The notes under the pieces were generated by a model that worked only from the letters and a program-made list of their open reading frames with translations, was not told the DNA's origin and did no database searches. Made by a program: the position numbers and the translations under genes. From positions 44,118,286 through 44,182,285 of the forward strand of contig CM035807.1 in assembly GCA_020466095.1 (NCBI GenBank): 64,000 bases of DNA, given 5' to 3'. Shown in pieces: positions 1 through 11,510 of this stretch. This DNA comes from Chlorops oryzae (lineage: Eukaryota; Arthropoda; Insecta; Diptera; Chloropidae). The stretch's first letter is position 1. Each line of letters starts with the position of its first letter.

Positions 1-977
1 GAAACGCAATTGTTCGATGAGTGTCCAAGTTTCAAGCAATTGCAGCAATATTTTTGTTTTTGAACAAACTGAAGACGTGCTGATGGTGACAGTTGCAGAA
101 ATTTTTTGCACGAAAAGAGTGGATGCTTGCCATTCTTACACATAGTACAAGAGTCATCTGTTGTTACTAATGTGCACACCTTTGGTTTAGAAGTTGATGA
201 CTTATCCTTCTCACCTATCGCCTCCATGGACTGGAAATGTTTTTCTAAACATCCCAAGAATTCTTTAATGGAGGGAGCTTCACGTGGCTTGAGAAGCGAC
301 TGCTCGTATCGAAGGCGTGTTGCTTTGACCAGCTTTTTCAGCAGAATATGAAGCAGCAAAGGATCCCAGCTTTTTGTGTCTATCTTGAGATTCTGCAATG
401 CTAAGAGACATTCTTCGGTTTTGTCATGCAGTCCTTCGAAGTTGTCGCTGCTTGCGTTGTTAGATGTGTCGACTAGCTCCTGAACCAGTTTGCTGACTAG
501 TAATCGCTTATTGTTGTAGCGATCTACTATTATTTCCCATGCCGCGTCGAAATTTTCTCCTGTGGCCGAGAAATGTTTGATTAAATTCGAAGCCTCCCCC
601 GCCAAATTTGTTTTTAGATACCAAATTTTGTGTACTTTTCACATGGGCTGGTTTACAACAAGTGACAAGAACAGGTCATAAAATTCTTGCCACTTCAAAT
701 GGTTCCCATCAAATCGTGGTATTTTAATATTTGGCATTGGGACACCTTCTGGATGTATATTCGTTCCTGCTCGGCTGTGTTGATCTGATGAAGCGGCTGT
801 TGATGGGTTAGTGGGTTTTCGCATTAAGGTCTCCAGCTCAATATAGTTTGCTATGTTATATCCTTGTCCGACTGGATCATCGCAGGTTTCGTATATCTCC
901 AAGTGGATGCCTTCAACATATTCCCATAATTTTTGTGCAATGGGCAGTTCATGTTCTGAGAAAGGACAATGGGCATT

Positions 978-1721
978 CTGTCCTATAAGCGGCCATCGAT
1001 GACACTAGTATCATTCGAAAGAGGAGTCAATATAGATTTTTTTTTTGTTCTGGAACTATTATAAAATTTTGTTTGGGAGCTGAGTTATATGCGTGTTTAT
1101 ATTATATATTATATTTATATTATATATTTATATTATATTATTAGCGTCGCGTAACTCATAATATATGTTCAGTAGGTAGTAGGCTTTGTTTTACTTTATA
1201 AACTTGAACATAAATCACATTTCGTTAATTATAATGGCAGAAAGTCGTGAACCGTGTGTTTTGTGTAGTAGCAGAGAACCAATACAAAACTATTACTGTA
1301 GTTGCCTTAGTGGCAGGCGCACGGTGGGATGCTGCACTCATGTAATGAGTATGGTGTGGTACTTGGGATGGGCAAGACACCAAGAGGGGGATATTCTTTT
1401 ACCAGCAGACTTTTTAAAAAGTTTTGTTATTGATGATGATTGATGAATATTGGTTTTAGTTATAAGCTTTTTTAATAAAATATTTTGCATAATAAGTAAT
1501 TTGTTTTGTTTTAACTGTTTAACATACCTATATGCAGTTATATTGCCTTATACTATCTTTCTAAGATTGTTATTCTAATATATTTTTTACATGTAATGGC
1601 TCTTTTCATGTCCATAACTTTTTTCTAAATTAAACCACAGTAATAACCTCTCGTATTCGCATTGGACACATAATAATATAATAGAAAACTCATAGCTTAT
1701 CGATGGCTGCACATAGGACAG
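978..1721. mobile_element. Small TIR DNA element inserted in BEL-C gag
   Basis: The ends are imperfect inverted repeats: CTGTCCTATAAGCGGCC at 978 and, on the complement from 1721, CTGTCCTATGTGCAGCC, each followed by ATCGAT. About 20 of 25 positions match. The element breaks the gag frame and carries a plus-strand ORF with a SWIM-like zinc finger. AT-rich low-complexity sequence lies at about 1085-1142. No convincing target-site duplication was found (GCATT left, GCACC right), so superfamily is not assigned. Size 744 bp suggests a deletion derivative. Confidence 0.55.
1234..1443 (+). CDS. SWIM-type zinc finger ORF, probably last exon of a transposon protein
   Basis: A 69-residue ORF whose core is YYCSCLSGRRTVGCCTHVM, followed by an aromatic IWYL/VWYLGWARH-type segment. 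The CxC...CxH spacing is that of SWIM zinc fingers. I recall similar C-terminal tails (C-C-GxRTxGxCxH then WYLGYARH) in DDE transposon proteins of insects and cnidarians, but cannot name the family. The ATG at 1234 is the first in frame with a good context; an upstream splice acceptor is equally possible. It sits inside the 978-1721 TIR element on the strand opposite to the host gag. Function inferred: DNA or protein binding by a transposase. Confidence 0.5.
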   Translation: MAESREPCVLCSSREPIQNYYCSCLSGRRTVGCCTHVMSMVWYLGWARHQEGDILLPADFLKSFVIDDD

Positions 1722-2420
1722 GCACCATACAAATTTGCCCATTATCCTTTTTATCCAGTAACCGTTCAAGCGATGCCGTTATTGCTGCTTGTCTGCGAAT
1801 CAATTTAATAAGTTCGCTTGGTGCTTGCTGTTTTTCTTTTGCACCTGTTTGTTTGATAGTTTGCTGAGATGTTCCGGTGCTTTGCTTTTGAGTAACCTTA
1901 AGAATTGACGACTCGAATATCTCCTTGTATTGTAGGACGACCTCATTAATGGCTTTGTAGTAATCGTTCTTAAGATACTCATGGTCTTCTGGTGGGCTTG
2001 GGAAAATTCGAATTTGATTGTCGGTTTTTTCAAATGTAGCCCATTCATCATCCAGTCTTCGTAAGCGTTCTTGAAAGTAGCTTATGGTGTCCTTTCGGGA
2101 TTCAGGATCCTCTTCGAAGTTCGGAATGATTTTTCCGATCTTTCCTCCAGTTTCTTTCTGCTGTTTCACAAGTTCTTCAAAAGTAGCCATCGTGAAATTA
2201 AATGCGAATGAGGACCTAGCGTCCTTGTAGCCACGCAAATATCAGAGTGATTTAGAAGACCGCCTAGTTGATCTTTGCTGATGGCATTGTTCCAAACGTG
2301 TCCGAATGAGGCGGCCAGCCTTTTTTACAGTCGCAAAATGACCGTTCGTTGTCGCTGAACCACCGCTGTGGCAATTAGCTCGGATAAAGCTAATTTATGA
2401 TCCTGTACTTTGTGGCAGAA

Positions 2421-3040
2421 TAAGGGGTCACCAAAATGTTAGAGAATGGACTCGTTTGCCCAACTCTAGTTTGCTTGAAATTATCGACGATCTCAATTCA
2501 GCACATGAACTGATTGAGTGTTATATTATTTGTCACAACAAACGGTACTTTAACCGTGTTGCTTCCTTTCAAATGAAATGAATGGTTTCGTATTCAAAAG
2601 AAATATGAAGTTTATTGATCATAATGCTAGCTTATATACAATATTTTTGGCTTAGTGATTGTTGGTCACATGTACAGGCACGTTGATGCAGACACCTGCC
2701 GAAGGTGCAATTTGATACACCAAAACAATTTTAGTCATCTTTGTCTTGCAATTCCGCTGACTACGCAGGCATGTGTATGCACAAACGCAAGAAAGAATTT
2801 TGAACAAATTATTTTGCTGTACATAAACCAATTCAAACTCAAATGACGAAGAGTATACAAAATAAAAAAAAATAAATGCAACCAACGTCTTTTGCTGTAC
2901 ATGGACCATTCAATTCAAATGACGAAAAGTACACAAAATAAAAAGAAATAAATGCAAGCAACGTATCTTGCTGTACATGCACAAATTTAATTTTAAATGA
3001 CAAAGGTATACAAAATGATAAGAAAAATAAATAAGCTGAA
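2421..3040 (-). repeat. BEL-C 5' LTR with primer-binding site
   Basis: On the minus strand the LTR ends CTCTAACA at 2437 and is followed at 2436-2421 by TTTTGGTGACCCC, a primer-binding-type TGG sequence. Inside are TATATAAGC and AATAAA signals. The 5' border is uncertain (about 3040) because the second LTR is outside the window. The 77-78 bp tandem repeats at 2800-3036 would lie in U3. Confidence 0.6.
2800..3036. repeat. Three tandem copies of a 77-78 bp unit
   Basis: The phrase TTGCTGTACAT recurs at about 2814, 2892 and 2968, each followed by CAAATTYAA-type sequence, AAATGACRAAG and an A-rich stretch ending AATAAATGCAA. Copies are diverged by several percent. They lie at the upstream end of the BEL-C LTR and could be U3 enhancer-type repeats; that role is inferred. 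Confidence 0.7.
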
Positions 3041-3065
3041 TGAAATATATGAACAGATATCTTAA

Positions 3066-6000
3066 TAGGAGGAGATATTTACCCCTTGATTATGCTGACA
3101 GGAATCAAAAGCAACCTCATGGACTCATTACTGGGACAAGAAAGCGTGTTCGGCTGGATACTAACTGGCCCCCTAGCCCAAAAATAGAAACAAAATTCTA
3201 AGTTTTGGGAGATCGAACATATACCTCAGCACCCCATTCTGTCTGAATCTGATAATTGGTGCGAAGAACATTACGTGAAAACTACCCATCGTAACGAAGA
3301 GGGTCACTATGTGGTACAACTTCCGTTCAAAGATGAGTTTCCAAACGGAATTCGATTAGGCCTTTCCAGAAATAATGCCGTCAACCAATTCATTCGCAAT
3401 GAGATGCGGCTGAATAAGGATCCGAAGCTTAAATTGGAATACGTCCAAGTACTTAAAGAGTACCTCCTCCTTGGACACATGGCGGAAGTTTCCGTGCCAG
3501 AATCAACCATGCCTGTGATTGATTACTATTTACCACTCCATGCAGTCATTAAATAGGAGAGCACAACAACACGGATGCGAGTCATTTTTAACGCATCATC
3601 GAATTCATCGAACGGACAACGTCTTAACGATAGCCTTTTTGCTGGGCCCTCGCTTCAAACAGATCTTGTTTTTCTAATTCTTAATTGGCGCTTGTTTAAA
3701 TTTGTATTCAATGCGGACATAACAAAAATGTACCGACAAATCTTGGTTAACCCTAAACACACCCCTTTTCAAAGACTCATCTTTCGAGATACTCCAAAAA
3801 ATGCCCTTCAAGATTTTGAACTCATCACTGTCACTTTTGGGGTAAATTGTGCACCTTTTCTAGCTATCCGCACTCTATTTCAATTAGCTAACGATGTTCA
3901 AAAAACTATACCTCTAGCGGCCAAAATCCTTCGCCAACACATGTATGTCGATGACGTTTTAGCGGGAGGGCATGATCTGGATACTACCCTGCAATCTCGT
4001 CAACAGCTCGCCGTTGCTTTAGAAAGCGCTGGCTTCTGCCTTAGAAAGTGGACATCAAATTCTTCGGATCTCATTAAAGATATTCCTAGCGAGCATCTGT
4101 TAAATCAACATTTCCTGGTCCTTGAGGAAGTAAGCAAAGCTAAGGCATGAGGAATTCGATGGGATGCAGCCCGTGATATATTTTATTTCGATGTTCACAC
4201 CACATTAATTAAAGAAAATTATACCAAGAGGGAAGTTTTATCAGCTATTGCAAAACTTTTCGATCCGGCCGGCTGGCTAGCACCAATAGTTGTTTGCGCA
4301 AAAATATTAATGCAAAACATTTGGCCGAGCAAGGTCGATTGGGATGACATTATTCCGCCTCTCTTAAATTCCGAATTTAAGGGATTCATCGCAAATTTAC
4401 AGTATATAAGCCATATCAAAATACCAAGATGGATCGAGTTTACGCCATCTCGAAATTTTCAAGTACACGCTTTTAGTGATGCTTCTGAAAAAGCATACGC
4501 CGCCTGCATCTATTTACGATCCGAAATTGCATACAATCAGTTTTGCACTTATCTTATGTTTTCTAAAACAAAAGTCGCGCCTATCAAAAGTATATCTCTC
4601 CCTCGTTTAGAATTATGTGGCGCTCTTCTCTTGTCTGAAATGGTTTCCGCACTTAAAGATCATATCGACATAAACTGGGAAAATGTTACATGTTGGACGG
4701 ATTCTATGATCGTATTAGCCTGGTTAAAAAAGCCACCATGCACATGGACATCCTTTGTAGCCAACCGAGTATCCAAAATTATAGACCGGACGGATGCCAC
4801 ATCTTGGAGATATATCAATTCGGAAGATAATCCAGCAGATGTAGCTAGCCGTGGGTGTACTCCTTATGATTTGGAGCGTAACAACTTATGGTGGCATGAA
4901 CCTTCTTGGATGGAATTTGACGAAAATTCCTGGAAACTCTCTCCTCCTTCAGATAATGCCGTGACTGATTTGAAATGTCGAACCATCCAAGCCAATTTCT
5001 CAACGGTGGGTAAAGACGACGATGTGGTACAACGTTTTTCTTGTCTCTCATGAGCGTTGATAGTTCTCTGCTATTGCTTCCGATTCTATTTTCGAACCCA
5101 TCGGAACCATAAAACGTCCATAAACTATCTTTCTACGTCACTGGAAGCCAAAGAAATAACCTTTGTAAAACAACGGCTTATTCTTCAGTGTCAGCATTCG
5201 TTCTACCGAGATGAAAGCAGCTGTCTCAAGAGGAAAACGCAGCTGTCTCCTAAAAGTGGTTTACTTGCTTTAAACCCCTATCTGGACTCTAAATCGATCA
5301 TACGAGCCAATGGTCGTCTTACTTCCTCTAAATCATTGAGTTTTGCCGAAACTCACCCTATCATTCTCCCTTATGGCGCTGCTCTTACGAAACTTTTGGT
5401 GGCATTCGTGCACAAGATCTCCCTCCATGGAGGAAACGCCTTAGTTCTCCGGTTGATTAGGTATGAATTCTGGATTCTGAGTGTTAGGAATTTAATAAAA
5501 GCTACCATCCGTAATTGTCGTTCTTGTGTCCTGGAACGTAAAAACCAACGGACTCAACTTATGGCAGCATTGCCAGTTGAACGAAGCTCTTTTTCTAGAC
5601 CATTCACTTTCAATGGAGTAGATTTCGCCGGCCCGTTCGATGTTAAATCATATCACGGCCGCGGGTTTCGCATTTCGAAGGGTTATGTCTGTATCTTCAT
5701 CTGTTTCAGCACAAAAGCAATCCATTTAGAGGCGACTTCCGACTTAAGCACTGAGACGTTCCTAGCAGTTTTTTCGAGATTTGTGGCAAGACGAGGATGT
5801 CCCTTACAAATTTATTCTGATAACGGCACGAAACTCGTCGGCGCTGCAAAAATGCTTCAATCCGACTTCAATCGTTTTGTTTCAACTACATGTGACGCTG
5901 TGACAAATCAGTATGCTCATCAACACCTATCTTGGAAGTTCATTCCGGCGGGTGCTCCTCATATGGGAGGATTATGGGAAGCTGGTGTCAAAAGTTTCAA

Positions 6001-6520
6001 ATTCCACCTTCGCAGATCGGCTGCACTCATAAAGTATTCATTCGAGGAATTCCAAACCTTACTTTCCAAAATTGAAGCATGCCTAAATTCGAGGCCGCTA
6101 AGCTCTCAATCATCAGACCCTGCTGACTTGGCAGCCTTAACCCCTGGACACTTTCTGGTAGGAGGCCCTCTTTTAGCACCAGCAGAATCTCCAATAACAG
6201 GAAATCTCACAACTCTTATAAATCGCTGGCAACGAGTCGAAGCCATGAATCAGTATCTGTGCGAGGGATGGAAGCATGAGTATCTCTCAGAACTTCATAA
6301 AAGATACAAATGGAAATTCCCTCAGAACGATATACGACTTAATGAATTAGTCGTAATCCGTCAAGACAATCTTCCTAGCAATGAATGGCGCCTAGGCAGA
6401 ATTATTAATATATATCATGGCTCCGATGGCCATGTACGTGTAGCAGATGTACGCACTGCAAATGGTGTTTTCACCCGACCAATTTCAAAACTAATTATAT
6501 TACCTCCTGATTCATCATAA
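3066..6520 (+). pseudogene. BEL/Pao pol (BEL-D): protease end, RT, RNase H, integrase
   Basis: One frame runs from the end of the retropepsin domain (LLGQESVFGWILTGP, about 3120-3175) to the TAA at 6518-6520. Four in-frame stops break it (TAG 3188, TAG 3554, TGA 4148, TGA 5051) with no frameshift. Domains in order: RT (RVIFNASSNSSNGQRLND, then catalytic HMYVDDVLAGG near 3940), RNase H (HAFSDASEKAYAAC, LPRLELCGALL, WTDSMIVLAWL), integrase zinc binding, integrase catalytic core (FNGVDFAGPF, YSDNGTKLVGA, LWEAGVKSFK supplying D, D and E), and the C-terminal DUF5641 (NELVVIRQDNLPSNEWRLGRI). These act in reverse transcription and integration in virus-like particles. The minus-strand BEL-C LTR abuts its left side. 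Confidence 0.9.
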
Positions 6521-6585
6521 TAAACAAACAAACTAATGCTTTCCGTTCGTCTCCATTCTCTCTCTTCTTCTATATAGCAAGATGC

Positions 6586-7066
6586 CTTCGCATCGCCATC
6601 ATCGATATGATTGTCGCCTCTGCAGCAACCACCACGCACTAGTGCACTGCAAACGGTTCTAAAGAATGAAAGCCGCTCAACGCCGCAGTGTCGTCGAAGC
6701 CTTTCGTTACTGTGGCAATTTACTGGCACATTCCCATCGAACGAGAGACTACACAAGCCAAAGCCGCTGCAAACACTGTAAAAGCAAACATCATTCGTTC
6801 CTACATGTTGACACACCGCCTAGAGAACCAGAGAGGCAACGACAACCGACGCTGGCACCCTTGCTACTAGCGGTGTGCCATCTTTGTTCGAAAACGTTCT
6901 TCTTGGCGATAAGACTTTTCATCTGCGCTCGTCTTGTCAATTGGTTTTGGCCGGTGACGTGTCATATAAGCTTATGCGGCCTGGCATCCTCCCGCGAAGC
7001 AACGGACTCCCGATGGCTCAAAATTCCGCTCTTGGTTACTTAATATCCGGACCCGTTATCCCATAA
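6586..7066 (+). pseudogene. BEL/Pao gag zinc knuckle to protease fragment
   Basis: YDCRLCSNHHALVHCKRF (from about 6588), a TAA where related elements usually have Leu, then YCGNLLAHSHRT and CKHCKSKHHSFLHVD. This is the typical BEL/Pao zinc-knuckle pair. After a frameshift near 6860 the sequence continues as retropepsin: GDVSYKLMRPGILPRSNG and QNSALGYLISGPV. It lies directly after the pol stop of BEL-D without an LTR between, so the order is pol then gag-protease. This is a junction of two copies or a rearrangement. Non-functional. Confidence 0.75.
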
Positions 7067-8564
7067 GTACCTTTTTTATATTTTTTCGAATAATCTCACC
7101 TAGAATTGTTGATCTCATATTTTTATATCCTTATATTATTTTTTCGCTTAGTCTAACCATGAATTGTTTATTATAGGACTTTTGTTATTTTGCAACGATG
7201 TTGCAAGGAGGCTGGCGATGTATACGCGAAAGTCTATTCGTGCATTCTTTCCTACTGGGCGGTTGCGTGCAACCATTGGAACTGTCAACGGTTGAATCGT
7301 TACTTTTTGACGTCCGCGAACGTCAGCTAAGTTAAGGTCCACTATTCTTTGAGCATCACGCGGTTCCGGTCGGTTTTTTTTCCAGAGTCATAATTTCTCC
7401 ATAAAAAGTAATTTTTTTTATTGTTCGATTTTACGACGGTTATACAAAAGAGCAACCGACATATAGTTTTGTGCATTCAACGCAATTGCAAATAGCGACA
7501 AGCGATCCGCAACGTTTGTTCCCAAACACACACACACACACATATCGACTTATTTCGCGCGCCTTCTATAGGGACTGTTTTTGCCGCATTTTTTGGACCC
7601 ATTCGCCTCTGCATTATATTCATGAGCTTAAAATACATTTTACCAATTGGTCAAATGTCCCAGAAAGCTCTGAAAGCAACCAACAAAGTTATTCGAAGAT
7701 ATCAAAAGCTCTTCAAAAGAAAAACCGCAAAAAAACATTAAAATACAGACCTTATGAAACAATTTCTAATATCACATAATTCGCACATCAGCATTATATG
7801 AACATAGTTTCCATCATCGAAGAGCAAACTAAGTGAAACAACAGCTCACTTTTTTTTTTAGCAAAACCTTTTGCGAAATTTTAAATTTTTTAAGCTGTTT
7901 TTAAGTTTTCCGAATAAAAAAAAAAACAGATGTGGGTTTGGAAAAAAATTTTTCTGCTAAACAGGTTCTACAACAAAAAAATTTTCTGTATAATTTGTTA
8001 CCTTAATAGTCAGTTGTCATACTTCATACTTGTAATAAAAGTGCATTCTACCTGCTTATCATAAAAGTGATCAACAATGATCTGAACGCATTTTGTGTAT
8101 AAAAAAAATAATAAAGTTAAATTGAAGCTTCTGAAAGTAACGCATACCTCATACGTCAGCCAATCAAAACGCTTAAAGGAATGAGTTGAGTGAAAGGGGA
8201 ACTGAGTCAGTGTTGCTAAATTGAGGAATATTTCCTACTGAGAGAATTTTTACTACACATTTTGGTATAAGAGATATTGTAAGCAATACATAACTTTATA
8301 TGTCACTCAGGAGCCGTTTCCGTTTCGGCTCTTCTGACGACGGTCTTGGGCACCCACCAAAATTTGCATTCTTCACTTAGGTACTCACCAAACGTATTTC
8401 TTTCTTGGTCACTTTGCCTGTCGAGTAACATCTTTTTCTAACTGGCCATTTTTGGGGGTCGCCTCTATTTTAGCAGATGACGAGTTTAAAAGTTTGTATG
8501 GAAATGCAATGTTAACGTTGTGAAAACAGACTGACAGCTTTTTATTGAAAAAATCCACAAATTT
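7067..8564. other. Intergenic stretch, no gene recognised
   Basis: AT-rich sequence with poly-A and poly-T runs and a short CA microsatellite near 7527-7541. ORFs are short and show no family motif. A proline- and arginine-containing frame at 7148-7342 on the minus strand looks like chance. Part may be LTR or leader of the neighbouring BEL pieces, but no repeat partner was found in the window. Confidence 0.5.
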
Positions 8565-10136
8565 GCAGATTTAATATGTGAATGTTCATAATATGGAAAT
8601 CTATGTATGCAGGGTGTCCAGTAAAGAATGGATAACCTCAAACTGACTTATAGCTGACATCATGACGGTTTCAAATCCGTTGCGGAACTGAATCTATCTC
8701 TCCTAGTTCGCGAGTTATGGTATTTTTAAGAAAATGTGTAATAATTTTTGACTTATTTGGTTTCCTTATGCACCACGATCGTAATATCAATGAATTTCCA
8801 AAAAAATGTTTTCTTTATATTATTCGTTCATCATGCCAATAGGTGGATGCATAGAAATAGGCTTGGGAAGCGAAATAATATTTAATTTCTGTAATTAAAC
8901 TTTGTGTTTACTAAAAAACATAACAAGTAAGAAAGCTAAAGTCGGTCAACCCCGAATTTGAAATACCCAGCGTCCCGACGTTATGAGCGCACTCTGTTTT
9001 GCTTCTCTATTTATGGGCGTGGCAGTGAGAGGGCCACATAAATTATTTCCCTACACCTTTCATTCGCCTTGGTGAACCTATGTTGCGAATTTGAAGCTTC
9101 TACGCCTTTTACTTCGGAAGTTACGAAAAATCTTCATTTGTGGGCGTGGCAGTGGGCGGGACACATACATTTTTTTCCTACACCTTTCATTCGTCTTGGT
9201 CAACCTATGTTGCGAATTTGAAGCTTCTACGCCTTTAACTTCACAAGTTACGATAAGCCCTAATTTGTGGGCTTATTTGTGGGCGTGGCTCACGGACGGC
9301 GGCGTCCATTTTTTTCCAGGATATGTCCCTTTTCGTAGTTTACCATTAAACCAAATATCAATCGAATGTGTTGAGTGGTTCGCAAGTTACAAGCATTTTA
9401 CTGAAAACACATTATATTCATTTGTGGGCGTGGCAGTGGGCGGATGTCTCCCATTTTTGCTAAGGATCATACTGGGATCCCGATATACCTGTGTGCCAAA
9501 TTTCGACTTGATTGGTCCAGCCGTTTCGGAGGAGATCCGACCACGGACGGAAGGACAGACGGATAGACGGACGGACGGACGGACAGACGGACAGACTGAC
9601 ATGTCTAAATTGATTCAGTTTTTGATCCTGATCATTTCTATATATATATGTCTATATCTCCGGAGCTTAGTTCTCCCTGTTACAAGATTCGCACAAAACT
9701 ACTATACCCCGCTTACGCTGGGTATAAAAATATTTTCTACAAACTTTAAGCACCTCTGGTTTAAAAAAAAAATGAATGGAGATTTGAGCGACGAATGCCT
9801 AGAAGAATATGCGAATTAATTGCAGTTTTTATAATGGTAACACCTGTTATTGTATCTTAACTACTTACTGAGTTATTGGTATTTTTCTCAAGAAGAACGA
9901 TATTTAAATAACTAAAAAAACTTCACATTTTGGCTAACGAATCGACGTTAAAAAACGACGTCTCAAAAAAATTTAAAAAATTTTTTTTAAATCGAATTAT
10001 AATATATATATAAATATATATATAAATATATAAAATATATAAATATATAAAAAAATTTTTCGTGCACCGTACCAACAATTTTTCATACACATTAATTTCT
10101 TACATTTTTACATTTTCATTTACAAACTTACAATTA
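8565..10136. repeat. Duplicated segment, copy A
   Basis: Nearly identical to 11471-11510 plus 12803-14282, beginning at TTTGCAGATTTAATATGTG and ending at ACTTACAATTA. It contains a DINE-like element (8924-9730) and flanks of unknown origin (AGGGTGTCCAGTAAAGAATG near 8612). Copy A has an AT-dinucleotide expansion (about 10002-10045) absent from copy B. The few substitutions suggest a recent duplication or two haplotypes placed side by side by the assembler. Confidence 0.85.
8924..9730 (-). mobile_element. DINE-1-like (Helentron-type) non-autonomous element, copy A
   Basis: Read on the minus strand it starts TTTTTATACCCAGCGTAAGC and ends with a hairpin-like AAAGTCGG block and CTTTCTTACTTG. In the middle are GACGGACGGACAGACGG microsatellite sequence and TGATCAGGATCAAAAACTG, as in fly INE-1/DINE-1 repeats. 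GTGGGCGTGGC motifs recur at about 110-130 bp spacing. The 242-codon ORF across it is repeat-derived, not a gene. It has no transposase of its own; mobilisation by an autonomous Helentron is inferred. Confidence 0.7.
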
Positions 10137-10460
10137 GGCCCCATCTACACGATGCAAGTTTTCGCTTGGCAAGTTTTAGTACTTGTGTGCAAGAACTTGC
10201 GTGACCAATCCACACGATGCTAGTAAATTTTAGCTTGCAGCTTGCCTGAAAGTAATCTAAAGATGACTTGCACGCAAGTGCTTGGGCACATAGCCACACG
10301 GCGTTACTAAAAGTTGCTTTTCAGAAGCAATTTTCTTAGAACATGTAGCTTGCCAGCTTGAAGGTTTTTACATTCAAGTAGAAGTTCTTGCCGCAAGTTT
10401 GACAGTTGGTATAAAAACTCATATTTTAACCTAAAATAGCAAAAATGAATAAATAAATAA

Positions 10461-10687
10461 AGAAAGTTCTAGCAGCGGCGCTCATTTTGGAAGAAATAGA
10501 AAATCATAGAAAAAAACCAAAACGAACAATTTGGGCACGCAAATTCTTTTTTAGAGGAGACATAAATCCCTTTTATGAGAATTTAATGAAGGACCTATCA
10601 AATGAAGGTGAACAATTCAAAGTGCTTCCATTTCACTGGTTTACCCCCAGAGCTTCCAGAGCAATGAATGCAATTTGTCCTTTATAA
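10461..10687 (+). pseudogene. Harbinger nuclease first-exon fragment
   Basis: The frame reads KVLAAALILEEIENHRKK then KRTIWARKFFFRGDINPFYEN. It matches the N-terminal region of PIF/Harbinger transposases, where an A-rich helix is followed by KRR-x-W-x-R and a GxYxxL segment. A similar KRKWWVRPIF block is in the intact gene at 40852-42363. It ends in a stop at 10685-10687 before the catalytic core, so it is a relic. Confidence 0.6.
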
Positions 10688-10736
10688 CCAGCTTTTCCAA
10701 ATTTGTTTTTTCGGCAATGGCTTCGTAAGCTGCCTC

Positions 10737-11025
10737 TTTTTATACCTTTTCCGCAGGAAAGGGTTTATTAAGTTTGGCACGGAGTATGTAACATACCCTC
10801 TAACGGTTAAAATTTGACCATGACCACCATTCGCGAAAATGTTGTGCTTAATAATAATCTCGAGTTTGAGAAGCTAAATCGAAGTACAGATAAGATAAAA
10901 ATAGATATCCAAGCTAGAACAACGAAAAGGGCAGGAATTTTCGTTAGGGTAATGTTTAAACATATTTTAGACTGAGGGAAAGGTATGTGTGCAGTCGGCT
11001 TAGCCGATGTAAACTTCTTTACTTG
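10737..11025 (+). mobile_element. Short DINE-like element in the Harbinger relic
   Basis: Starts TTTTTATACCTTTTCCGCAGG, continues GGCACGGAGTATGTAACATACC, and ends GTCGGCTTAGCCGATG then AACTTCTTTACTTG. It is the same family as 35613-39671 and 54887-55356 with the microsatellite centre deleted. The 3' GGCTTAGCC hairpin before the terminus fits Helitron/Helentron ends. Confidence 0.65.
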
Positions 11026-11370
11026 TTTATGCTTGTTTTTGTAGTCCATGTGTGACTTTTGCCACAAGCACTCATTTTGCTGGTATTCTTCGGTAATTAT
11101 TTCAATTTGCTCCTCTGACACAGCCATGTTGATAAAAAAAAAATGCGAAGAATTTAATTCAATAAATAGCTAGCTATGAAGAAAATAATAAATATTGAAA
11201 CATCGCACTCGCTACTTTTTTGAGTATCTTGAACCTGACAGTTTGTAAGCATGCAAGTAAAAAAAAAAGCTTCTAGCAAATTGGAAGATTGTATTTCTAC
11301 ACGATCCGAATTTTCTTTAGGCAAGTTCTTGCATGGATGTCTTGAAAAACCTGCCGCAAGTCCTTGCAAG

Positions 11371-11470
11371 NNNNNNNNNNNNNNNNNNNNNNNNNNNNNN
11401 NNNNNNNNNNNNNNNNNNNNNNNNNNNNNNNNNNNNNNNNNNNNNNNNNNNNNNNNNNNNNNNNNNNNNN
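11371..11470. other. Assembly gap of 100 N
   Basis: Exactly 100 N, a conventional unknown-length gap. It separates the Harbinger-like insertion of copy A from the start of copy B. Confidence 0.95.
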
Positions 11471-11510
11471 TTGCAGATTAATATGTGAATGTTCATAATA
11501 TGGAAATCTA

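Larger units (their letters stand above)
1..2190 (-). pseudogene. BEL/Pao retrotransposon gag (BEL-C), interrupted, runs off the left edge
   Basis: Minus-strand gag starting at the ATG whose complement is 2188-2190 (MATFEELVKQQKE...). The N-terminal part (to about 1722) is charged and helical, as in BEL/Pao gag. After an inserted element (978-1721) the frame resumes with HELPIAQKLWEYVEG and PNIKIPRFDGNHLKWQEFYD, the DUF1759 gag core. A TGA near 638-640 follows NQPM. The same frame then continues cleanly through YLKTNLAGEASNLIK and RYNNKRLLVSKL to CTMCKNGKHPL, the start of the gag zinc knuckle, at the window edge. Gag packages element RNA in the cytoplasm. Seen directly: frame continuity apart from one TGA and one insertion. 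Inference: recently dead rather than ancient. The pol of this copy, if present, lies outside the window. Confidence 0.8.
10137..11370 (+). mobile_element. PIF/Harbinger-like element, right end lost in gap
   Basis: The left end GGCCCCATCTACACG at 10137 follows TTA (10134-10136). The matching point in copy B (14280-14282) is an uninterrupted TTA, i.e. the empty site. The terminal 250 bp is crowded with GCAAG/CTTGC words (for example ACTTGCACGCAAG), and the same words reappear at 11320-11370 (GCAAGTCCTTGCAAG) beside the gap. This is the subterminal repeat pattern expected of transposase binding sites. It contains a transposase exon fragment and a DINE-like insertion. Confidence 0.65.

Noticed and set aside
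9091..9819. 242-codon plus-strand ORF in the DINE-like element
   Set aside because: It reads through tandem repeat and GACG microsatellite sequence, is repeated in copy B with frame changes, and has no domain.
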